Under the pieces are notes generated by a model. That model was given only the letters and a program-made list of their open reading frames with translations, had not been told where the DNA came from and searched no databases. The position numbers and the translations under genes are program-made. Shown one piece after another: positions 45,873 through 55,550 of a stretch of 64,000 nucleotides of DNA. Numbering within the stretch: the first letter of the stretch is position 1; each line of letters starts with the position of its first letter. This DNA comes from Novipirellula herctigrandis (lineage in GTDB: Bacteria > Planctomycetota > Planctomycetia > Pirellulales > Pirellulaceae): NCBI GenBank assembly GCA_007859835.1, contig SJPJ01000001.1, forward strand, positions 1,754,446 through 1,818,445, read 5' to 3'.

Positions 45873-46513
45873 ACATTGGTTTGCGATCCGCCCTTTTTTG
45901 TTTAGTTGCGTCAATCATAAATCTGCCCGCACCCACCGCAGTAGCAGAAGAGGAGTCAAACACGAAGGCGGAAGCCGAATTATTGGAAGAAAGCAAATCC
46001 GTAGAGCTTTCCGTTGCTCCGCTGGACCAAATCATCTTTCCATCGGATCGTCCGCAATGGCTCGACAATGTACCGCAACTTGACGATTCGGTGCACAATT
46101 GGGTAGTCGTATCGTCACCTTCGGATACCTTCGAAGCTAGCGAACAAAACCTTCGTTTGATGCAGCGAGCAGCGGTGCTAACTTACATTCAACGATTAGT
46201 TAATGCAGGACGCAACTTTGATTTTTTCACCATCACGAACGAGTGGATCGACGAAAAGCTGGTCCGCAAATCGTACCATGGCGAGGTGACACAGGGCGAT
46301 ACGGTACTGTTCGAACATGCTACCGAACTTGAGTTTGATGAGCCAACGCGACAGGAAATCCATCGTGCATGGAAGCAAGTCCAAATCAGCGACCGGTTAG
46401 GCATAATGGGGCTCACGGTCGGTGGTGGATTTTGCCTGTTGGTACTTGCCAGTGCCGTCACAGGCATGCTGAGCCGCCGAGTGAAAACAAAACACAAAGT
46501 TGCGACATCGTAA
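45869..46513 (+). CDS. Unknown bitopic protein coupled to the membrane kinase
   Basis: A 214-residue protein with signal peptide (LFCLVASIINLPAPTAVAEE, residues 9-28) and a C-terminal membrane segment near 180-203 (IMGLTVGGGFCLLVLASAVT) followed by a basic tail RRVKTKHK. The extracytoplasmic part (residues 28-178) has no family I know. ATGA overlap with the kinase stop suggests the two proteins work together, perhaps as a receptor-like partner. Confidence 0.75.
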   Translation: MNIGLRSALFCLVASIINLPAPTAVAEEESNTKAEAELLEESKSVELSVAPLDQIIFPSDRPQWLDNVPQLDDSVHNWVVVSSPSDTFEASEQNLRLMQRAAVLTYIQRLVNAGRNFDFFTITNEWIDEKLVRKSYHGEVTQGDTVLFEHATELEFDEPTRQEIHRAWKQVQISDRLGIMGLTVGGGFCLLVLASAVTGMLSRRVKTKHKVATS

Positions 46514-46555
46514 CTGGCAACTGCGCCAATCTAAATGGCAACTGCGCCAGTGTTT
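46513..46555. terminator. Direct/inverted repeat between convergent genes
   Basis: TGGCAACTGCGCCA occurs at 46515-46528 and 46536-46549. The outer bases ACTGGC and GCCAGT are complementary, so the two copies can fold into a broken hairpin, followed by GTTTT on the plus strand. It sits between two convergent genes and may end transcription, but the stem is imperfect. Confidence 0.4.
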
Positions 46556-46602
46556 TAGGATCCGGGGTGAAGAACCGGCGTGTTGTGATTTCGCGTGTGG
46601 TG

Positions 46603-47265
46603 TTACGAAGTTGCGACACGCCCCGCCAGGCTTGCCAAGGTCGCTTCATAGAAAGGCAGCGTTTCTTCGTTACACGTGATGCTCACGTTCAAATCTCTTA
46701 ATCGACCGTCATTGAGCGAATAAATCCAACCGTGAACCGCTACGGATTGGCCGCATCGCCATGCCTCGCGGACGATCGTCGTTCGACACACGTTCATGAC
46801 CTGTTCAACCACGTTCAGCTCGCAAAGCAAGTCACTACGGCCACGAGGACTTCTAATTTTGTCGAGTGTAGGTTGGTGGATGCGAACAACATCTTGCAAG
46901 TGACGGAGCCAGTTTTCGCTCAGCCCAACCTCTTTGTTAAATAGTGCCGCCCCCACTCCGCCGCATCCATAGTGCCCGCAAACAATCACATGCTCGACTT
47001 TCAAGACTTCGATCGCATATTGCAAAACCGACAAACAATTCAAATCGGTATGGACAACCAAATTGGCGATGTTGCGATGAACAAATAACTCGCCCGGATC
47101 GAGCCCAACGATCTGGTTCGCAGGAACTCGGCTGTCCGCGCACCCAATCCAAAAGAAGTTGGGTTTCTGCAAGTGCGAAAGTCGATGAAAAAAACCGGGG
47201 TCAACCTCGACGCACTTTTCAGCCCAAAGTCGATTCTTCTCGAACAGTTCCTTTAATAAACGCAT
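46603..47265 (-). CDS. can: Cytosolic beta-class carbonic anhydrase
   Basis: A 220-residue enzyme from ATG at 47265 (MRLLKELFEKNRLWAEKCVE), matching the E. coli Can type. Zinc and catalytic motifs are complete: FFWIGCADSRVPANQIVGLD near 38-57 and VIVCGHYGCGGVGAAL near 94-108. The helix LELFVHRNIANLV-like text (GELFVHRNIANLVVHTDLNC) follows the first motif. No signal peptide. The open frame to 47367 adds 34 residues that do not fit the family. It begins 23 bases after the stop of the upstream membrane-protein gene, so co-transcription is possible. Confidence 0.92.
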   Translation of the reverse strand: MRLLKELFEKNRLWAEKCVEVDPGFFHRLSHLQKPNFFWIGCADSRVPANQIVGLDPGELFVHRNIANLVVHTDLNCLSVLQYAIEVLKVEHVIVCGHYGCGGVGAALFNKEVGLSENWLRHLQDVVRIHQPTLDKIRSPRGRSDLLCELNVVEQVMNVCRTTIVREAWRCGQSVAVHGWIYSLNDGRLRDLNVSITCNEETLPFYEATLASLAGRVATS

Positions 47266-47287
47266 CGATTGATTCCCAAGATAGTGT

Positions 47288-47818
47288 TTACGAATCGGAC
47301 TTACAAATCGTTTCTCGCATAGCTGATTCGTTTGAAAACGAGGCCAGCGTTTGATCCAGTTGCCCACGCAGTTTCACCATTTGATCATTGCTCAATCCTT
47401 GACCGATTAAACTGGCGAAGTGCAATAACGCGATCACAACAATACTAATTGGAACCAGCAGCAATGCCCAAGGCTGTTCCTTCATGGACCATTGGACATA
47501 CCCATAGATTGCACCAAAAAAAATGAGACATGCCATCACGAAATAGATGAACATAAAAAACGTCCAAATCTCAGGCCGAGGCGAAAAGCGGCCGAACAAC
47601 TGCGAACCGTCGAAGGTATCGCTCACCTGAACAGACAAATGAGGCGAAAAAAATCGCCGACTCTCCGGCTCAACGGTAAACTCGGCGCAATCTCCTGCTG
47701 CCTTGGCATACTGTAGCGATTCGAGCGAACGAATCGATTCGCGAATCCTAACCATCGCTTCGTCCGCACCGACGTTTAAGTCAACCGTAAAGGTTGGCTG
47801 CATTCTTAGCAAATTCAC
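47288..47818 (-). CDS. Small membrane protein of unknown function
   Basis: A 176-residue protein with two membrane helices in the middle, at about 85-108 (IWTFFMFIYFVMACLIFFGA) and 117-138 (WALLLVPISIVVIALLHFAS). The N-terminal part (residues 8-80) is beta-like and soluble. The C-terminal tail is helical (MVKLRGQLDQTLASF). I recognise no family. An in-frame ATG five codons later (MQPTF) could be the start. Upstream of the carbonic anhydrase gene on the same strand. Confidence 0.7.
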   Translation of the reverse strand: MNLLRMQPTFTVDLNVGADEAMVRIRESIRSLESLQYAKAAGDCAEFTVEPESRRFFSPHLSVQVSDTFDGSQLFGRFSPRPEIWTFFMFIYFVMACLIFFGAIYGYVQWSMKEQPWALLLVPISIVVIALLHFASLIGQGLSNDQMVKLRGQLDQTLASFSNESAMRETICKSDS

Positions 47819-48072
47819 TATGGCGGATTCCTACAGGACAATATTTCAACGGAACATTTCCGATCGCTCCCAAACAGAAATGGATGCGTCCTTCACATTG
47901 TGACGTGATTCAGGCTGGCAATCAATCATCTTTGCACTGGCTCTTCGCAGCCACGGAAGCATTTTGCATGATTTATAAACAATCTTTCCCAAACATCATC
48001 ACCAAGGAATCCATGTTAGCAGCAACGACAACACCCAATGCCAGCTCCATCCTCCACTGCTTTCGATATTCC

Positions 48073-48615
48073 TCAGTCCATATCGGGGATCACTTCGGCA
48101 GTCAACTCGATGAAGTACTCGTAATCACGCCGCTTTAATAGCGTGTTGGTAAAGTAGGCCATGTCAGGAGTCCCGTTTGGGATCGAGACCTCCTCTTCCT
48201 TGCTCAACAATGCACGACGAAGGTCCTCCAAAAAGACGTCTTCAATTGGATAGAACCAAGGCTGTTTGTCTTCCTCCATAAAGACGGATTGAACGGCATC
48301 ATATACTTTCATGTCATTCCATTCGGGCGGCAGCTTTAGCTGCAACTTTAACGAGCCGCCAATGTGTTTGGTCAACACCCAACGCGCCGAGAATTCTTCG
48401 CCATCCAAGACATGTTTAGTCGTGTAGTCCTGGCCACGACTACCGCGAACGCTCATCCATCGGCCCAACACTTCCTTCGATGATCGATGTTTGGCAACAC
48501 GTTCGTTGCTGCGGCCTGTACATCCCGACAATAACGACATACTCAAACAGAACAAAATCGTGAGAACGGCATTCGAAAGAGCGACGCGGCAATGAAATTT
48601 CCGATGTTTTGACAT
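48073..48615 (-). CDS. Small lipoprotein of unknown function
   Basis: A 180-residue protein with a lipoprotein signal: hydrophobic stretch VLTILFCLSMSLLSGC with lipobox LSGC at about residues 29-32. The mature part is hydrophilic with a likely beta-helical mix (GRWMSVRGSRGQDYTTKHVL, then LQLKLPPEWNDMKVYDAVQS). No family recognised. It stands alone, 254 bases after the small membrane gene and divergent from the large collagen-like gene. Confidence 0.7.
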   Translation of the reverse strand: MSKHRKFHCRVALSNAVLTILFCLSMSLLSGCTGRSNERVAKHRSSKEVLGRWMSVRGSRGQDYTTKHVLDGEEFSARWVLTKHIGGSLKLQLKLPPEWNDMKVYDAVQSVFMEEDKQPWFYPIEDVFLEDLRRALLSKEEEVSIPNGTPDMAYFTNTLLKRRDYEYFIELTAEVIPDMD

Positions 48616-48955
48616 GAGACCCCAATCCTCTCAAAGGCAAGATCACAGAATCGATTTCGCCGGGACATCCTTGGCGAGCTTCGAAATAAGTTCCCCAAGT
48701 CTAACATCCGCAGCAATCACTTTGCAAACATTCAGGCTTTGCAAACACTTAGGTCGAGCCCTGATGTCATTTGCCCCCCGGGAGTATTCTCTTCAGCTGT
48801 CGCTTATAATGTGGTTGCGTTGGAATTCAGCGTTAAGACAGATTCAAACGTTTTACATTCGTCATTGGCTGATAGCAACGCGAAAAAGTGAACTCCCTAA
48901 TCATGGCACGAACGCCTAATCTACTTGATGTCACCATCGCCCAACCGTTGCGCCA
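48616..48955. other. Divergent intergenic region with a short direct repeat
   Basis: 340 bases without a gene. CTTTGCAAACA occurs at 48720-48730 and 48737-48747, 17 bases apart; each copy contains the palindrome TTTGCAAA. This spacing of about one and a half helical turns could be a paired binding site. The region must hold the promoter of the large downstream gene, but I see no convincing hexamers. Confidence 0.45.
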
Positions 48956-51900
48956 ATGAATTCCGACCGACAAAATGAATTGCGAGATATCGTGTTAGGC
49001 GCTGCGGGCTCCGAAAACGCGCATACCGGCGCATTCGAATCCGATGCGGAAACCGAAACGCTGCTTCGGATTGACTTGGCCGGTGACGATGGTCGAAGCG
49101 GCGTGGACGGACGAAGCTTCTTTGAACCGGTTCGCCGTCCCGGTGTCAACGGCCAACGTGGTGAAGATGCCTCGCCCGCATTCCGCGGCGAAGATGCAGC
49201 GTCGGCGGTCATCGAAATTCGCTATGCCGATCGATCGCGTGATCTCGGCGTCGTCGAAATCAATGGCAAAGCGAATCTTCGCAATCACCCCAGCAACGCG
49301 ATTCGTGCTCAACACCCGATTGGAAACGAAGGCTATATCTTTATCGACGCCACCGGTGGTCGGGGAGGCGACGGCGGTCGTGGCGGCGATGGACAACCAG
49401 GTGCTCGCGGTCATCGCGGCCGCAACGCAACTCGTTTTTCATCAGGTGGTAATGGCGGTCCGGGAGGCGACGGTGGTGACGCCGGAAATCCAACCGATGG
49501 CGAAGTCGGCGGCGTGGGAGGTGAAGTCACTCTCGTCCTTGATGTTGATGACCAAGGACTTTTGATGCTGCTCAAAGGGGACCTCAATGGTGGCGACATG
49601 GGATTCGCCGGCGAAGGCGGAATCGGTGGACAAGGTGGCCCCGGCGGGCCAGGGGGGAGCAGTTACCACTGGACCGAATCACAATCCTACACGGACTCGC
49701 AAGGCAAGCGACAAGTGCGGACCATCCATCGTTCAAATCCAGGCGGCTTTTCCGGACCAAGCGGTCGCACCGGAGCGTCGTCGAGGTACCGTGCACGTGA
49801 TGGTGGCCCTGGCCGCGATGGAGAGCTTCGCATTGTCATTAAAAATCGCGATGGTTCCCAGCAACATTACAGTTCCCCTTACGATTTGGAACTCGTCTCC
49901 TTCGACATCGCAAGTGAGTACGAAATTCTCGAACCTGATAGTCTCGTCAGTATTGACAATGTCACGGTACGAAATTGTGGCGGCATGCCCACGCCATCGA
50001 ACTACACAACTCGGACATTTTTGCCGTCCGACGAATGGATGAATTGTGAAGACATTGAGCTGGTGTTGCCCCATTCGCTTGCCCCCGATGAAACTTTCAC
50101 GTTTTCCGGTCAAGGACTGCGGCTTCGGTTAGCCGATGTCATCATCGCGGGTCCGCGTAAACGTGGCTTCACTCTAAATCAACCGATCAGCCCGATCGCG
50201 GTGATGGAAAGTGGTATTCATCGTCCGTTTCGCAATTTTGAAAATGGGGAAATCGTCGAAGTCCGCTTCCCGATTGAATTGACCGATGTGATCGCACTCA
50301 ATAGTCTCGCGCCCGGTGAATCGACACGCGTCCGTTGGGGAATCACAAACGTCAGCAACCAAACGTTTGACGACAAAATGCTTCACCGCAGTGTTCGTAC
50401 CGGCGCGGGATTGTTGGGGGGCGACGTCGACTTGAACCAAGTGTTGTTCTTTGACGATTCCGACAATCCACACGATCTGCTTGAGCAAGAATTCCGATCG
50501 GCCGTTCGCAATCTCGCCCCTGGCGAAACACGTTGGATCGAAACGCGAATTGGCATCCGTGATCATAGCGACGTGATTGCGTATCAAGCATTCGTGCTGG
50601 GAGTCGATTTGCATCAACAACGGCCTGGTTCGAGCGACCGCCATGACGAATACCGCCGTGTCGATTATCGTCGCGAATTGATTCGTGTTTCAGAAAAGTA
50701 CCGACGTGACGAAGGTTCGCGTTTCTTATTGATTGCCAATCAGAATACCGATGTCGATGACATTGAAAAATGGACACAATTGGCCGATTATTTTGGCAGC
50801 GGCTTGGATGTTTGGGATGTAGCCTACTACGGTTTCCTCGATTTGGTCCGCAAGATTGATCAAGACAAATCGTTGCTCGAAGAATGGGCAGGAATGACCA
50901 TCATCATTCCCAACAATTACTTCCTGACCGCAGCAGGAAAGACAGCGGCATTTAGCCAATTAGCAAAGTCTCAGTTTTTAAGTGCCGCAGCGGATTATAA
51001 CGTTTCCTTTTACGTTGTCGGTGATTCGCGAACAGGCGGTGCAAAGATGCTCGAAACATCATTGATTCCGATCAGTGATGAAAAAAAACCTAGCCAACTA
51101 AAAACCGAACGAGCGTTTTTGAAACAAGTCCGCCGTTGGTCCAAGTATGTCGCCCGCAGCGGTGAAGTGGTCGGTGGCGTGACCAGTGGTGCCGCGGACA
51201 TCGCTGATGCCTCGCTCGGAGCAGTTCACGAATTCAAAATCAACAAACGAACATTCTTGTTTCAACCCAAAGCGGTTTGGCTAGAACGGGAAGCCCGTGA
51301 TTTGCAGGCTAGACTAAAAAAAATCGATCCAATGCATCGATGGGTGATCGTGCATCGGTACGATACCGGCGATACCGATACTTCATGGGGCTTTTTCAAA
51401 AAACGCAAAGTCGGCACGCTCGAAGCAAGGCGAACACTCGATTCAAGTAAGGGCTCCGCAGTGCTTTTCGAAGCCGATGCGATCGATGTGGCAGATAGCG
51501 ATTTCATCAACAGCCAACAAAACAAGCATGGCGTCTTTTTGGCGATGCGATTCGAAGACAAGGTTGACCGATTCATCCGGCTCGTTAGTGAACGAACCTT
51601 TCCACGGTTCAACGAAAAATATGTCGACCGGCCGTTAACACAAGAAGAAATCCAGAAGATCGGACACGAGTTGATCGATTCCATTTTGGTCGACATCTAC
51701 AACGAACAACATGTCTCGCGGACCAGTCGCACGTGGGGGGCCAGTGGTGTGCGCCCCACCATGCCAAAATTGAACTACCTTGCTGAACGATCACTTAACT
51801 ATGGCGTCACGCTTCGCCAAATAAAAGAAAACGAAGCGACTCTACAATTATTGTTCGAGTTGCTCGCCAACATACGTTACATGGCAACGCATTCCAAAAC

Positions 51901-52423
51901 GATTTGGGACTCTGCAATTTTCCCAACAGCCTTCTTCAAACGAAGTCGTGCCGTCTCGTCCTATATGATCAATCGAGTCGACCGAATCATGGCAAGCATT
52001 TTTGGGCCAAAACTGAGTTGGTGGGACAAATGGACGGCGCCGGAGGACTACGATCCGTTCGGAACGGCAAAAAACGCAATCCCACAAGGAGCCGCGAGAG
52101 ATTTGGCAGAAAAAGAAGTGGATAAGATGGAGGAGCAAATGGAAACGCAAAAGGTTTCACTCGAGCGATTCACTGCGGCCCAAACGCATCCTGGTATGAC
52201 ATATGATCCGGAATTGCTCGCGCACTCGGACCGAGTGATTTCGGGAGAAGTGTATGACCAATTGGTCCGCCAAGAAGAAGAGGCTCAAATGAACCGAGCC
52301 CGATTAGAATATGAAGTTGCAAAGCAACGGTCTGAATTACTGGTCAAATTGGAGACGGAACAAACCACTGGAACGGCCACCACGACCGAAACGACGACTC
52401 CCACACAAACGCCGATGCCGTAA
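48956..52423 (+). CDS. Large protein with collagen-like Gly-X-Y segments
   Basis: An 1155-residue protein with no signal peptide and no membrane segment. Residues 1-125 are acidic and beta-like. Three Gly-rich stretches follow: about 131-155 with eight consecutive Gly-X-Y triplets (GGRGGDGGRGGDGQPGARG), about 161-178 and about 221-240. A beta-sandwich-like part comes next (SLVSIDNVTVRNCGG, ESTRVRWGITNVSNQ, LAPGETRWIETRIGI). Residues 575-960 are alpha/beta (SRFLLIANQNTDVDD, GMTIIIPNNYFLTAA, YNVSFYVVGDSRTGGA) and the C-terminus is a charged helix with a Thr-rich tail. I do not recognise a catalytic site. Lack of a signal suggests a cytosolic role or a non-classical export route. Function unknown. 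Confidence 0.8.
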   Translation: MNSDRQNELRDIVLGAAGSENAHTGAFESDAETETLLRIDLAGDDGRSGVDGRSFFEPVRRPGVNGQRGEDASPAFRGEDAASAVIEIRYADRSRDLGVVEINGKANLRNHPSNAIRAQHPIGNEGYIFIDATGGRGGDGGRGGDGQPGARGHRGRNATRFSSGGNGGPGGDGGDAGNPTDGEVGGVGGEVTLVLDVDDQGLLMLLKGDLNGGDMGFAGEGGIGGQGGPGGPGGSSYHWTESQSYTDSQGKRQVRTIHRSNPGGFSGPSGRTGASSRYRARDGGPGRDGELRIVIKNRDGSQQHYSSPYDLELVSFDIASEYEILEPDSLVSIDNVTVRNCGGMPTPSNYTTRTFLPSDEWMNCEDIELVLPHSLAPDETFTFSGQGLRLRLADVIIAGPRKRGFTLNQPISPIAVMESGIHRPFRNFENGEIVEVRFPIELTDVIALNSLAPGESTRVRWGITNVSNQTFDDKMLHRSVRTGAGLLGGDVDLNQVLFFDDSDNPHDLLEQEFRSAVRNLAPGETRWIETRIGIRDHSDVIAYQAFVLGVDLHQQRPGSSDRHDEYRRVDYRRELIRVSEKYRRDEGSRFLLIANQNTDVDDIEKWTQLADYFGSGLDVWDVAYYGFLDLVRKIDQDKSLLEEWAGMTIIIPNNYFLTAAGKTAAFSQLAKSQFLSAAADYNVSFYVVGDSRTGGAKMLETSLIPISDEKKPSQLKTERAFLKQVRRWSKYVARSGEVVGGVTSGAADIADASLGAVHEFKINKRTFLFQPKAVWLEREARDLQARLKKIDPMHRWVIVHRYDTGDTDTSWGFFKKRKVGTLEARRTLDSSKGSAVLFEADAIDVADSDFINSQQNKHGVFLAMRFEDKVDRFIRLVSERTFPRFNEKYVDRPLTQEEIQKIGHELIDSILVDIYNEQHVSRTSRTWGASGVRPTMPKLNYLAERSLNYGVTLRQIKENEATLQLLFELLANIRYMATHSKTIWDSAIFPTAFFKRSRAVSSYMINRVDRIMASIFGPKLSWWDKWTAPEDYDPFGTAKNAIPQGAARDLAEKEVDKMEEQMETQKVSLERFTAAQTHPGMTYDPELLAHSDRVISGEVYDQLVRQEEEAQMNRARLEYEVAKQRSELLVKLETEQTTGTATTTETTTPTQTPMP

Positions 52424-52659
52424 AGACGGGGAAAAGAGAATTGCCGCTTCTCGCTCCTCAAGTCTGCGCCGGTTACCGACACTGGCATCGTGAAACGCAA
52501 CAAAACACGGGCTGGGATCAAAATCCGTTAGAATCGTTGTAATCCACAAATTTTTTTTGCAGTTTTTTTGTCGACTAAAAGAACACCATTTCTCATTTCG
52601 ATTTGACAAGCAACTCTTCGCATGAACTCACAACCAAACCAAATACGAGAGCAGCAACG

Positions 52660-53325
52660 ATGATTGTAATCGGGATTGTGGGTGCACCTGCGGGGGGCAA
52701 ATCGACCGTTGCCGGCTACCTAGAGGAACTCGGAGCGACGTGGATCAATGCCGACTTGGTCGCACGCGATGTGCTGCAAAGCCCTGAAATACAAGCCAAG
52801 CTCATCTCCCATTTCGGACCGGAAATCACTGGATCGGACGGTCAAATCGAACGAACGGCTTTGGCTTCGGTCGTTTTCGGGGATGACGAACCGAGTCGTA
52901 CGGCGTTACACTATCTGGAGTCGGTAATTCATCCACCGACTCGCGAAGAAATCACCGAACGACTCGCAACAGCGGAACGTTCGGGGGTCAAAGTGGCAAT
53001 TTTGGATGTCCCACTCCTATTCGAATCGAAGTGGGACCGAAGCTGTGATGAGATTTGGTTTGTCGATGCCCCATGGGCCCACCGGTTGCGGCGGGCGAAA
53101 CAACGAGGCTGGGATGAATCGGAACTTCGCAAACGAGAATCAAATCAGCTTTCAACAGACGAAAAACGACGACTAAGTAGTTGCGTCATCGAAAATGGCT
53201 CGGGGCTAACGGACCTTCGTCGCATCGTCCGAAGCCACTGGGACAAATTGACACACCTGGGAAATAATGGTGCGGCTGCACCTAGTATTGATACACATTG
53301 TCGAACGATTGCTGATAGAAATTAA
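52660..53325 (+). CDS. coaE: Dephospho-CoA kinase
   Basis: Catalyses the last step of coenzyme A synthesis, ATP-dependent phosphorylation of dephospho-CoA. From ATG at 52660 there are 221 residues, near the usual 200. The P-loop is GIVGAPAGGKSTVAGYL at residues 5-21 and the substrate-lid region has GATWINADLVARDVL near 26-40, then LESVIHPPTREEI, VPLLFESKW and DAPWAHRLRRAKQRGWDESE. Family members place the P-loop almost at the N-terminus, so the upstream open frame to 52603 is excluded. It is followed by rho. Confidence 0.93.
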   Translation: MIVIGIVGAPAGGKSTVAGYLEELGATWINADLVARDVLQSPEIQAKLISHFGPEITGSDGQIERTALASVVFGDDEPSRTALHYLESVIHPPTREEITERLATAERSGVKVAILDVPLLFESKWDRSCDEIWFVDAPWAHRLRRAKQRGWDESELRKRESNQLSTDEKRRLSSCVIENGSGLTDLRRIVRSHWDKLTHLGNNGAAAPSIDTHCRTIADRN

Positions 53326-53478
53326 GTAGTAAATAAAAACGCAATCCACCTTTTTTACGGTTTCCACCCCACCCCCGTTAACGAACCTGTCTCATTCGCC
53401 TTTTTCCACTGAACGAACTGGCTCTTTTCCAACAGCTCCCCTTCCTGCTTTCAGCCGCCATCATGCGGACTATTCAAA

Positions 53479-54987
53479 ATGCAATCCAACCGGCCCCCTC
53501 GCTCTCGCGACCAACGTGGTTCGAGTGACAACAACGGACCTCGTGACTACCGCAACGACCGTCGCCATCACGACCGACCTCGCCACCCAGACAAAGAGGT
53601 GGACGAGCGAATTCGTGAACTCGATGCCGAACGCGATCCACTTTCGCTGCCCGAAGAAATTGTCAGTGAAGCAAACAAATGCGGGCAAAAAGTAGGCATC
53701 CCTAGCGGCGAACGCGACTCACCTCAATTAAACATCGCGCAACTTCAAACGATGTCGAGCGAAGAGCTCAATGCGATGGCCCTCGCCGCCGGGATCACTG
53801 CAACCAACGTGGGTCGCCAAGATTTGATCTTCAGCATTCTGAAGCATCGCATGAAGGTCAACGGATTGATGTTCGGCGAAGGAACCTTGGAAATCTTGCC
53901 CGACGGATTCGGGTTCCTGCGCAGCGCCGATTATCACTATGTTTCCTGTCCGGACGATATCTATGTCTCGCCTAGTCAAATCCGACGCTTTGGCTTGCAA
54001 ACGGGTAGCCATGTAGCAGGGCAAATTCGTCCGCCCAAAGAAAACGAACGTTACTTTGCACTTCTACGGATCGAGGCAATCAATCGCTGCGATCCCATGC
54101 AGCGGCAACACCAAAAACCGTTTGACGAATTGACGCCACTTCATCCTGATAAACGAATCATGATGGAGTTCGACAGCAAGGAAATGAGTACTCGCGTCGT
54201 CGACATGTTAACCCCAATTGGATTTGGGCAACGTGGCTTGATTGTCAGCCCGCCGCGAGCCGGCAAGACCATTTTGATGCAACAATTGGCTCGCGCCGTA
54301 TTATCCAACTATCCCGAAGCCTATGTTTTCGTTTTGCTGATCGACGAACGGCCCGAAGAAGTCACCGATATGGAGCGCGAGGTCCGCGGTCCACAATGTG
54401 AAGTCATCAGTAGCACATTCGATGAACCGGCCCAGCGTCACATCCAAGTCGCTCAGATGGTGATCGAAAAAGCAAAACGAATGGTCGAAGCGGGAACCGA
54501 TGTCGTCATCTTTTTGGATTCGATCACTCGGCTTGCCCGCGCTCACAATAGCGAAGGCGAAACAACCGGCAAACTTCTTAGTGGCGGCCTGGATGCGGGA
54601 GCGCTGCAAAAACCAAAAGCACTGTTTGGGTCGGCGAGGAAAGTAGAAGAGGGCGGATCGCTTACGATCCTAGCGACCGCTTTGGTCGATACCGGCAGCC
54701 GCATGGATGACATTATTTTCGAAGAGTTCAAAGGGACCGGAAACTTGGAAATCGTCCTCGACCGCGACCTCGTGGACCGTCGGGTTTGGCCAGCAATCGA
54801 TATCAGCAGCAGTGGAACCCGTCGCGAAGAAATGTTGATGGACCCCGAAGAGTACCGCCGCATTTCGGTGCTTCGCCGTAGTCTGGCGGAATTGTCACCT
54901 GCCGAGGCAATGGAATCCTTGGTGAAGCAGCTTCGCAAAACACAGAACAACGTCGAATTTTTGATGAGTTTGAAGAATGTCGATTGA
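53479..54987 (+). CDS. rho: Transcription termination factor Rho
   Basis: An RNA-dependent hexameric helicase ATPase. Of 502 residues the first 65 or so are Arg/Asp-rich and probably disordered ([20 protein letters not shown]), an extension common outside enterobacteria. The Rho N-terminal helical domain follows ([19 protein letters not shown]), then the cold-shock-like RNA-binding domain ([20 protein letters not shown]). The ATPase has Walker [13 protein letters not shown] near 257, Walker [18 protein letters not shown] near 340, the Q/R-loop region [12 protein letters not shown], and [20 protein letters not shown]. The stop overlaps the start of ribH by 11 bases. Confidence 0.96.
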   Translation: MQSNRPPRSRDQRGSSDNNGPRDYRNDRRHHDRPRHPDKEVDERIRELDAERDPLSLPEEIVSEANKCGQKVGIPSGERDSPQLNIAQLQTMSSEELNAMALAAGITATNVGRQDLIFSILKHRMKVNGLMFGEGTLEILPDGFGFLRSADYHYVSCPDDIYVSPSQIRRFGLQTGSHVAGQIRPPKENERYFALLRIEAINRCDPMQRQHQKPFDELTPLHPDKRIMMEFDSKEMSTRVVDMLTPIGFGQRGLIVSPPRAGKTILMQQLARAVLSNYPEAYVFVLLIDERPEEVTDMEREVRGPQCEVISSTFDEPAQRHIQVAQMVIEKAKRMVEAGTDVVIFLDSITRLARAHNSEGETTGKLLSGGLDAGALQKPKALFGSARKVEEGGSLTILATALVDTGSRMDDIIFEEFKGTGNLEIVLDRDLVDRRVWPAIDISSSGTRREEMLMDPEEYRRISVLRRSLAELSPAEAMESLVKQLRKTQNNVEFLMSLKNVD

Positions 54988-55444
54988 AATAACGGGACTC
55001 GAAGGTGAGTTGCCAAAAGGTCGAATTGCCATCGTTGCAAGTCGCTACAATCCCGCGATTTGCGATTCGTTGGTCCGCGCTGCCAAAGAAACGCTGGCCG
55101 AAGCTGGCTACAATGACCAGCAAATTCTAGTTGTCCGTGTACCGGGCGCCTGGGAATTGCCGCTTCTTTCAAAACAATTGGTCGAGAAAGGCAAAGTGAT
55201 CGGCATCGTCACGCTTGGCTGTGTGATCAAGGGTGAAACGACCCATGATGAGCACATCAATCGGGCTGTCAGCACGTCGTTGATGGAATTGTCGCTCGCA
55301 AGTCGAATTCCAGTCGGTTTCGGCTTGTTGACATGCAATACGGTCGAGCAAGCCCTGCAAAGAAGTGGCGGGAATGTCGGCAACAAAGGTGAAGAGGCGG
55401 CCGGTGCCGTGATCGAATTACTTCGCCTAATGAAAAAAATGTAG
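54977..55444 (+). CDS. ribH: 6,7-dimethyl-8-ribityllumazine synthase
   Basis: The penultimate enzyme of riboflavin synthesis. The 155 residues show [19 protein letters not shown] with the conserved phenylalanine/tyrosine position near 21, [14 protein letters not shown] near 55, [16 protein letters not shown] near 80 with catalytic histidine, and [17 protein letters not shown] near 115. Normal length. The ATG overlaps the last codons of rho, an unusual pairing that suggests translational coupling. Confidence 0.96.
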   Translation: MSIEITGLEGELPKGRIAIVASRYNPAICDSLVRAAKETLAEAGYNDQQILVVRVPGAWELPLLSKQLVEKGKVIGIVTLGCVIKGETTHDEHINRAVSTSLMELSLASRIPVGFGLLTCNTVEQALQRSGGNVGNKGEEAAGAVIELLRLMKKM

Positions 55445-55550
55445 CCTTTTATTCGGGCTCCCCTAATCGGCGCGTGACCGGTTTCCATTTAGAATCTCGC
55501 TCTTGATTGTTTCCAAGTTCCTTCCCATCGTTTCAAGTTGTTAGGTTCGA

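Noticed and set aside
54700..54985. Possible FMN riboswitch ahead of ribH
   Set aside because: The region is coding sequence of rho; no conserved riboswitch core is visible.
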